Assembly: GCF_011397635.1 (NCBI RefSeq)
Contig: NC_064773.1
Location: 27,751,449 to 27,815,448 of the forward strand
Reading direction: 5' to 3'
From: Epinephelus fuscoguttatus
Taxonomy: Eukaryota > Chordata > Actinopteri > Perciformes > Serranidae
DNA length: 64,000 nt
Part shown: one piece after another, positions 57,201 to 64,000 of the stretch
Layout: each line of letters begins with the position of its first letter
Numbering within the stretch: position 1 is the first letter of the stretch
Notes under the pieces: model-generated
The model's input: the letters and a program-made list of their open reading frames with translations, nothing else
Database searches by the model: none
What the model was told of the DNA's origin: nothing
Position numbers and translations under genes: made by a program

Positions 57201-58998
57201 TTTTGTCTTTCCACATTTCTGCCTGCCCCTGCTTTGAGGGAAATATCCAGCTCTTCTGCTGAATGTTGCACTACATTCAAAAGCTAACTGCTAACTTTAT
57301 CTGCTGTTTGGTGCTAAGCAGGTAGCGTGTAGTGGGTTCATCAAATGTCTTTTATTGAAAACAGCTGCCTTGTTGTGGGCAGCGGAACCAAAACCTAAAA
57401 AGATAAGACACTCCTGAGGGGAACTTAGAAATCTATCTCTTTTACTTGGGAACTGCCCATTGGTTCGACAGCCCATTGGTCCAACAGCCCATTGTTCTGA
57501 CCATATTAAACTCATTGTTCCGAAGTCCGTTCCGAAATCATCAAGATGTCCTGTGGTTAAGATCTGGTTAGGTTTAGGCACAAAAACCACTTGGTTAGGG
57601 TCAGGAAAAGATCATGGTGTGGGTTAAAATGAAAAAGAAAGTGGCAAACACATAAGCCGTGAGCCTGCTCCGCCTCAAGCCGGTCGCGGCGCACCATATG
57701 CCCGCCGTGAGTTGTTCAGCACCGCGGACAGTCGGACTAATGGGATGTCGAACCAATGGGCTGTCGAACCAATGACATGGACCCTTTTACTTACCTGTAT
57801 CGGCTAACCCAGCAAATCCAGTCATCGCGCTGCTTTTTCTTAAGCTCATCCTGATCTGTCTCGAGCAGCTCCTTTAGCCGTCCCATCCGTTCCAGTTGCT
57901 GAGACACAGCTGGACTGTCTGCCACCATCCCAAACATCACTGGGTTGGTTTGTGCCATGGACAGAATCATCGCCAGCTCACTAGAAAAGGAGAGAATGCT
58001 AGAGGTAAGTGATGTTAACCACAACTCTGGTGCTCTCAACATAAATCCTACCAAATGTTATAAGACACACATTTCACTTACATATTGTCTTGGTTAGATT
58101 TTTCCCCAAAATGCTAGCATTTAAAAGGAAATACAAATTAGATGAGGAGAGAGATTCAGTCATTTGAACTGTGCACTACTCAGACTGGATTAAATGCACA
58201 TTTTTTTTAGGAGTATATGGTGGGGCAGCTAGAGACAGTTTGTTCTTATAATACAGTAGCTGCTCACACACATGTATCCAACCACCATACACTCCCTCAC
58301 CGGTCCTCCATAGTTGGCTTATTAGCCACCTTAAGCTCCTCAATAGAGGCACACTGCTCTAGGATGAGGTCCACTAATGGCCCCACTGTGGCCCTCTCAT
58401 TCTCGCCCTCCTCAGGCCAGGGGACATGGCTCAGCAGGCGGAAGGTGTTGGTGAAATCTGCACCTAGAAACACATTATATTATAGCACCATGCCAAGACT
58501 GCAGAAGCATTACCAGGAAAAGTCTTCCTGACATTTCCAACTTTGTCTCATAACTATTTGTACCAGTGTTGTGCATGAGGCGCAGCAGGTCTGATATGAG
58601 CTCGCTGTCCTCTGCCTCTTCTTTTCTCACAAGGCCCAGTTTTTTTCTCATGATACACAAGTAGAAGGCTTCATATGCTGGCATGAATTCATCCAGGACA
58701 GCCCCTGCCTCAGCTGCATCCAGCTCAGAGCCCAATGCCTCTGCCAGACGAGCCAGGTTCCAGCGACACACAGATGGTTGGGCTTGATAGGAGTAGCGCC
58801 CTCTCTTGTCAGAGGAGTTGCAAACGAAATCTGGATCAAATCTGAAACACGGGTGGAAAAGTTTTCATATATAATATCATATGAGTAATTATATAATGTG
58901 TACAATGTGTATATTTTTCCTTAATGTATGTCCAAACAGACTGTAATCTGATTAACCATTTCACTAAGGCAGAGCTGAAATTGTTTTTAAGTTTAACT
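54201..58998. repeat. Tandem duplication unit 2 (proximal copy, intact exons)
   Basis: This is the unit adjoining the single-copy SELENOO exons. It ends near 58998, where the shared sequence (AAGTTTAACTCA) gives way to unique DNA. It carries the intact reading frame of the duplicated exons. The unit 2 copy of the hAT-like MITE is at 56009-56874. Confidence 0.95.
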
Positions 58999-60807
58999 CA
59001 AGTGGTGAGCTGAAAAATGAAGGAAATGCAGAGGTGCCAAAAACTGCAGTTCCACTAATGGCCACTAGAGGCTGGCTCCAAAAGCAAGTCAAACCCAAAA
59101 GACACCCATGTTAAAACGTCAAACTTTACAGTAGAAATAAACATGTTTTCAGCCTGGTACAAAAACCGGTTTTGGTCTCTATAGCTAATTTCAACATTCT
59201 TGACAACTGTACAGAGATAGAATTTTTATATAACTCACGTATTTAAATTTTACTGAGGCTTAAATTTATGTATAATTAATTAAGGGCGGGGCCACATTGA
59301 GTGACAGGCTGTCTGTGAGGTGTCACCACAGTCTTTGAGTCAGATCCACCCCTCACTTTTCCACAGCTCCACCCTTCATCCAAGTATGGTCACTTCTGGC
59401 TCCAAAAATCCAAGATGGCAACAACGGAAATGCCAGACTTGAAGCAAGAAATGGGAATCCACAAAGCAATACGTGATGTCATGGTGGCTATGTCCATTCT
59501 CTTATGCATTCTATGGTCAATGCATCTATCCATATTAGAATACCCAACTTTACAATGGAAATCAACATATTTACAGGCTTCTACAATTAACGGTTTTGGT
59601 CTCGGTTTCCACAAGCAAAAAATTAGCATTAGCATTATCTTTGTTAACCATGGCTGTAAATGCACTGTGTTGACTAAGCTAGCATCTACCATACTAACTT
59701 TGCGTATTTTAAGGCTCAAAGTTATGCATAATTAATTGAGAGCGGGCGCTTTGAGAGTCAGGCTGTTTATGAGGTGTCACCATAATCTCTGAGTCAGATC
59801 CAACTCTCATTCCTTCACAGCTCCACTCTTTGCCGAAAAAAAAACAAGGTGGCGACAGCCAAAATGCTGAACTTGAGGCTTTAAAATGGGAGTCCACAAA
59901 CCAGTGGGTAACATCAGCTGCATCCATTATTTTTATGGTCTATGGTGAACTTTATTGAGACAAGCTTGGGAAACAGTTCTTCAGATCGGGAGTAATCTAA
60001 GAGGAAAACGCTAAGAGGACACTCTGGTCAAATAAATAAATGCACTTCCACTCTCAGCAGCCTACCTGTCCATGAAACCAAAGGGCCCATAATCCAGAGT
60101 GAGACCCAAGATGCTCATGTTGTCTGTGTTAAGGACACCATGGCAAAAACCAACACACTGCCACTGGGCCACTAGTTTAGCAGTTCGCATCATCACCTGG
60201 GAATAAATAGGTCAAATCTGAGGATCAGAATGCAAAAAGCACCAACATAAAATGAACCAACCTAAAGAGAGACAAAGCCTTAAACAGCGTCTGTCATTAT
60301 TAGCACTCATCTTATTAACACGTCGATCCTCACCTCTCTAAAGAAAGCCATATTCCTGTCTTTCCGGTCACTATGAGCCTGATGGATGCAAGGATAAAAA
60401 GTCTCAATGACGTAATCCAGCAGCTGAGCACGAATGTCATGCCGCCCTGCACTGGGACCCTGCAGACCTGAGAAATCATCACGGCCTAGAAAGATCTCAA
60501 AAGAACCAAATCTGAAACAAAAAATAAAATGTCGATATTTGTCACAAATAGCACTACAGTCAATTTTTTGTGTGTGCCTGTAAAGACTTTAAATGTTTCC
60601 TACCTGATGAAGGAAGGGGCGACACGCAGGACGACTGAGCAGCGCTCAGAAATGCGCCTGCCACTGTTGAGTGGATCTCTGCTGACGTAAAGGTCAGAGG
60701 TCACAAGGGAGGCTGCACGGGTGCTGGGTATCCCCAGGGCAGCCATGGCCTCGCTGCATAGGAACTCCCTGATGCTGGAGCGAAGCACTTTCCTGCCATC
60801 GCCATCT
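54510..60807 (-). CDS. selenoo: Selenoprotein O (protein AMPylase), partial: N-terminal exons outside the window
   Basis: Exons: 60807-60604, 60511-60334, 60196-60066, 58841-58564, 58463-58301, 57980-57795 and 55540-55384, all GT-AG and in phase (about 432 codons of a protein usually near 650). Signature: [32 protein letters not shown], then the catalytic region [16 protein letters not shown] with metal/nucleotide-binding Asp and Asn, and [10 protein letters not shown], the DFG-like box, in kinase-fold terms. Later exons carry [10 protein letters not shown] and [11 protein letters not shown]. Characterised SelO proteins AMPylate substrates in mitochondria (bacteria use the same fold) and end in a Cys-x-x-Sec motif. 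Here the last exon is uncertain: 54539-54510 would add CLKLLKSNT and a stop, with no Sec codon. I found no UGA in a VTUSS-like context and no SECIS. The intron upstream of the first exon holds a Harbinger element. Confidence 0.88.
56009..56874. mobile_element. hAT-like MITE (CAGTGTTGCCAA), unit 2 copy
   Basis: Same element and flanks as at 51213-52080, present because it pre-dates the duplication. It differs by short homopolymer and single-base changes. Confidence 0.75.
59030..59940. repeat. Two diverged direct copies of a ~450-bp repeat
   Basis: About 59040-59480 and 59490-59935 share the order: TTTACA(G/A)T(A/G)GAAAT, AACCGGTTTTGGTCTC-like, CATAATTAATT, GTCAGGCTGT, GAGGTGTCACCA, GAGTCAGATCCA, CACAGCTCCAC and a final AAGATGGC/AAGGTGGC block. 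They are much diverged from one another. They lie in a SELENOO intron. Confidence 0.7.
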
Positions 60808-61891
60808 CTGAGAAAATGTGTCACACAGATTTGTTTGATATTCAGCTCTGATTAACCAGTGGGTTATGTATTTTGTGTCAGCCAGATAAATTAATTTAGT
60901 TATCCAATGAAAAATGATTGGTACTGGATTACATTTACAGTAGTTTAACTTGCAAACTGTCTCATACGTTCTGGTAAAGTTCCAGAGCTTTTAAAAAACA
61001 GCATTATTTATCTGTCCTTTTCTTTATATTTCGGCCATTGATCAAAACCATGTGATTTCACAAAAAAAAATCACTTAAGGTCCTCTTACTATCTTTTTCC
61101 TTATCTTTCAACTAGATCTCACAGTGTCTCTTAGTGCATGAAGTTTGCCCAATGGGCAATTAAATGAAAAAAAAAAGGTTCATTTAATTGATTTTTCTTG
61201 AGAGTTCACTTTGTCAACTGAACAAACTGCATTTACCGATAAAACTATGAGAAGTAGTTGAAAGCTCAGGAAAGGGCTAGTAAGTCGATCTTGAGTTCAT
61301 TAAGAGCTTTGATGTCATGTTTCAAAGTTCAGGAATATGCTTTCACATTCCATGTCAGGTTACAATGTCCCCCTACTTTTTAAGACATGCATAGCCTATA
61401 CACTGTGGCGGCTTTTCTTATAGGCAACATAGGTAGCCAATAAGGGCACAACCCTGAGGAGGGGGCAGCAAAATGTGAAAGAATAAATACATAAATACTT
61501 TTTTTTTAAAGTCTTGTCTAAATACCAATGGTCAGTCTGTAGTAAGGGTACCATAGTCCTCTAGTCATTGGGTGATCATCACAGGCTAGAGCATTGATGG
61601 GTATGGTGAAGTGGAGTGCATGCGGAGAGCATTAGAGCAAGAGAAAATGAGAAGGCAAAGGCCATCTTGAGTGTAGCATCAAAACAAATAAATAAATAAA
61701 AAAGAAAAAAACTGAAATTGAATTTTGCAAATTTGCACATAGTGTATTATACCATATTCTTATTCTTATTATTACTATTGTTATCTAAACAATTGTGTTT
61801 AAGTTTAATTAGCTCTTGATATTTTTCATAATTAGCTTTTAATATTTTTTCTTTTTTTGACGGGGGTCTAGCACTGTCTATACTACACAAG
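60808..61891. other. SELENOO intron, no exon seen
   Basis: I searched the minus strand for the preceding SELENOO exon (QFAGQLGDG-type motif) and did not find it. The sequence has homopolymer runs and, at 61797-61890, a block repeated at 63780-63890. Confidence 0.45.
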
Positions 61892-62311
61892 GGGTCCGTT
61901 TCACAAAGCAGGTTTAGTGAAAACTCAGAGTCTGTTAACCTTGAAATGAGGGAAACTCTGAGTTTTCCGTTTCAAAAAGGGAGGTAACTCAAACCATAGA
62001 AAGAGGGGTAACTCTAGCCTGTTTCAGAGAGAGAGGTAACTTAAGCTCTCGGTCAGTTACCATAGTAACAGACTCTATGAACCTAACCTGGTCGGGACCA
62101 GGTTTTTCTCAATGAACCTCGAGTTTCTCTCTGTCTCCGCCCTCTTTCAGAGCCACACACTCCATTTGATTTCCTTATTCATTCAGTCAGCAGGCGAGTT
62201 TTGGCGTAGCGTAGTTCTGCCGTCTGTCATTTTAAAAAATCATTTAAAAAAATCAGAGTCAGTATATTAGAAGTCCATCAGGCACAGTAGGTGTCGACTT
62301 TTTTCACTAAC

Positions 62312-62700
62312 ATGGCATGACCTTTTGATAACGATCCCGTGGATGAAGAAGCAGCATTACTGCGCAGAGAATTAAATATTCGTCGGGAGATGGTTATCAG
62401 ACCACGCATAGATGTTTTAGCATTTCCAGACAATTATATTTTTGAGCTGTAGCCTACCGTTTCACATCACAGTCCATCATCTACATACACAACCTAATCC
62501 GTCCTTACATTTGCAACATTACCAATCGTAGTCATGCTCTCACATCCCAGCAGATATTGTGTGTTGCGCTGCGTTTCTTTGCAAATGGAAGTTTTTTGTA
62601 CAATGTCGGAGATGCTGAGCACTTGAGTAAGGCAGCTGTATGCAGGGCGGTCAGAAAAGTGTGCTCGTTTTACAGGCATCTGCCTTCTTTCTGTTGGCTG
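62312..62700 (+). pseudogene. Harbinger transposase N-terminal remnant
   Basis: Starting at ATG 62312 the frame has a TGA as codon 3, then reads DEEAALLRRELNIRREMVIR and DVLAFPDNYIFEL, the usual N-terminus of fish Harbinger transposases. After a stop at 62450 and a frameshift it continues as SIIYIHNLIRPYICNITN, QQILCVALRFFANGSFLY and SKAAVCRAVRKVC. It stops before the DDE residues. It is non-functional. Confidence 0.85.
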
Positions 62701-62969
62701 AGTAGAAGTCTGTGTTAGTTTAAATAGGCTTAATTATTTAACAGAAAATGATATAGATGAAAAGACATTTATGTGTGTGAAAACAGCATTATGTTGGGGA
62801 TAAAACAACTGCACAGTCAAACAGCCACTTAATATTTACTTTACAATGTAAAACATGATCAAAATGAGGTACCCCCATGAGATTATGCCGAGGTCTTACC
62901 TGTTTGAACAATGTGTTTACATTTCATCCTAAACTGCTGCAAGTGCGCTTCTCCCCCGCGGGATTGCAC

Positions 62970-63164
62970 CTAAATGAAATAAATTAATAGGCTACCATTC
63001 AAGACCCGAGCAGCAATGTTCTCCCACGCTGTCTCCCTCTCTTTTGCAGCTGCAGCGGTGTTGCACTTCTTTTTGAAAACATGTGCAAACTCGCCGTATG
63101 AGCGCATTAAGATTTCTAATTCTAGTGGGGTGAAAAACGCAGCCCTCCTCTTCCCCGTTGCCAT
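62970..63164 (-). CDS. Myb/SANT-like DNA-binding protein, first exon (Harbinger accessory gene)
   Basis: The frame begins MATGKRRAAFFTPLELEILM and contains a tryptophan-bearing helix (ERETAWENIAARV), the Myb/SANT-like (MADF-type) domain of the second Harbinger gene, which helps the transposase bind the terminal repeats. A donor-like AATG|GTAGCC at about 62998 suggests that the coding exon ends there and that the rest of the frame is read-through. No second exon was found before the transposase remnant, so the gene is probably broken. Confidence 0.7.
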   Translation of the reverse strand: MATGKRRAAFFTPLELEILMRSYGEFAHVFKKKCNTAAAAKERETAWENIAARVLNGSLLIYFI

Positions 63165-63377
63165 GGTGACTCGTCGAATCGGGGCTCCATTGATGCTGGC
63201 TTTTTATAGTTGTGGTGCACGCGCTTAACTCCAAGTGAAACTACTCCGAGTTGATTAAACTGATTCAAATCAGCTGTTCTGGAACTGGAAACTCAGAGTT
63301 TCCTATCTCAGAGTAGATCAACTCAGAGTTCAGTATTAGACTCAGAGTTTGTTAAACCCGCTTTGTGAAACGGACCC

Positions 63378-64000
63378 AAGAATATTAACCTATAACCTAA
63401 GTCAACAAAGCCCCCAGAAGTAAAAGAATGGGTCAACTTTATGATAAAAACTGCCTCTTATGAATCTATGTTGACTAGGATGACTAACTGTGCTCAAGGG
63501 CCAATCTGAGGTTGGGGGGTTGGAATTATTTTGTATAGTCTGGGGGCCTGGAAGTGTGATTTTTTTTTTGTTTTGTCTTGCCCTGCCAATTTTTTGTTTT
63601 TGTATTTATTCCTGTTTGTATATATTATTTTCACTGTCAATTTCAATGTGTTTATTTATTCAAATTTAATTATATTATTTTGATTGTTTTGGGGCGGATT
63701 GAGACTCGTGCTATACCCCCTCTTGTATGGATCTCTATTATCCTGTTTTTATTATTTTTGTCAGTCATGACTGAATGTCTCAAAGTTTAATTAGCTCTTG
63801 GTATTTTTCATAATTAGCTCTTATTTTATTTATTTTTTTATTTTTTGGACAGAGGTGTAGCACTACCTATACTACACAAAAATATTCATATATTCTCTAT
63901 GCTCTCAAATATTCCTTATAGCCTACTATCTGTGTGTGTAAACAGACTAAATCATCTGGAGGAACTATAGGTGTTCTGGTTCTCCTCAGCACACAGCTGT
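63378..64000. other. SELENOO intron to window edge
   Basis: AT-rich sequence. 63780-63890 repeats 61797-61890 (TTTAATTAGCTCTTG…TATTTTTCATAATTAGC…CTATACTACACAA). No exon was identified at the right edge. Confidence 0.5.

Larger units (their letters stand above)
61892..63377. mobile_element. PIF/Harbinger transposon, defective
   Basis: The ends GGGTCCGTTTCACAAAGC and its complement (GCTTTGTGAAACGGACCC) are flanked by AAG on both sides (61889-61891 and 63378-63380), a 3-bp duplication as in PIF/Harbinger. Subterminal ACTCAGAGT words occur repeatedly at both ends. Inside are remnants of a transposase (+) and a Myb-like protein (-), the usual two-gene arrangement. Confidence 0.93.

Noticed and set aside
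63960-64000. Possible SELENOO exon at the right edge
   Set aside because: The minus-strand translation does not resemble any SELENOO segment and no splice site could be placed.

Overview
This is a vertebrate nuclear window and almost certainly a teleost fish, probably a percomorph. The genes are split by GT-AG introns. The NLR has the fish-type architecture (FISNA-NACHT, LRR exons of 171/174 nt, B30.2). Most of the remaining DNA is fish-type repeat: Tc1, hAT, PIF/Harbinger, a jockey/CR1/L2-like LINE, a second LINE family and MITEs. There are no operons, CRISPR arrays or clear tRNA/rRNA genes. All exon models below are my own splice reconstruction; each total was checked for reading frame.

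Layout. 1-10,400 has no convincing host gene: a long foldback DNA element with a nested insertion, a hAT-like MITE, a palindromic cluster, and a 2.3-kb DNA transposon with a second hAT-type element nested inside it (perfect 8-bp target duplication). 10,423-17,933 (+) is a complete six-exon NXPE3-like gene (546 aa) whose 4.2-kb first intron carries a LINE fragment split by a Tc1 copy. 18,000-25,500 is intergenic: a foldback element with ~0.45-kb arms, a perfect 36-bp palindrome, and a decayed LINE with endonuclease and reverse-transcriptase ORFs.

25,650-31,476 (-) is a secreted fibrinogen-domain lectin-like gene (257 aa, six coding exons, one of 28 nt). 34,076-44,708 (-) is an intact-looking NLRC3-like immune receptor (1,225 aa: pyrin-like domain, FISNA-NACHT, six LRR exons, linker, B30.2) with an ISRE-like site just upstream of its start codon. 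46,300-49,330 is a nested repeat composite holding a Tc1 transposase remnant and a relic of a second NLR gene. 49,402-58,998 is a near-identical ~4.8-kb head-to-tail duplication carrying the 3' exons of SELENOO (-). The 5'-ward SELENOO exons lie at 60,066-60,807 and the first exons lie beyond the window. 61,892-63,377, in the next SELENOO intron, is a defective PIF/Harbinger element with remnants of both its genes.

Functional reading. The lectin-like gene and the NLR are adjacent on the same strand and both belong to families used in innate defence; NXPE3-like and SELENOO (a mitochondrial protein AMPylase in characterised members) are housekeeping-type neighbours. I see no sign of a wholly new system. 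The most noteworthy items are the SELENOO exon duplication (real or an assembly artefact), the missing Sec-containing end of SELENOO, and the NLR relic lying between hAT-like ends.
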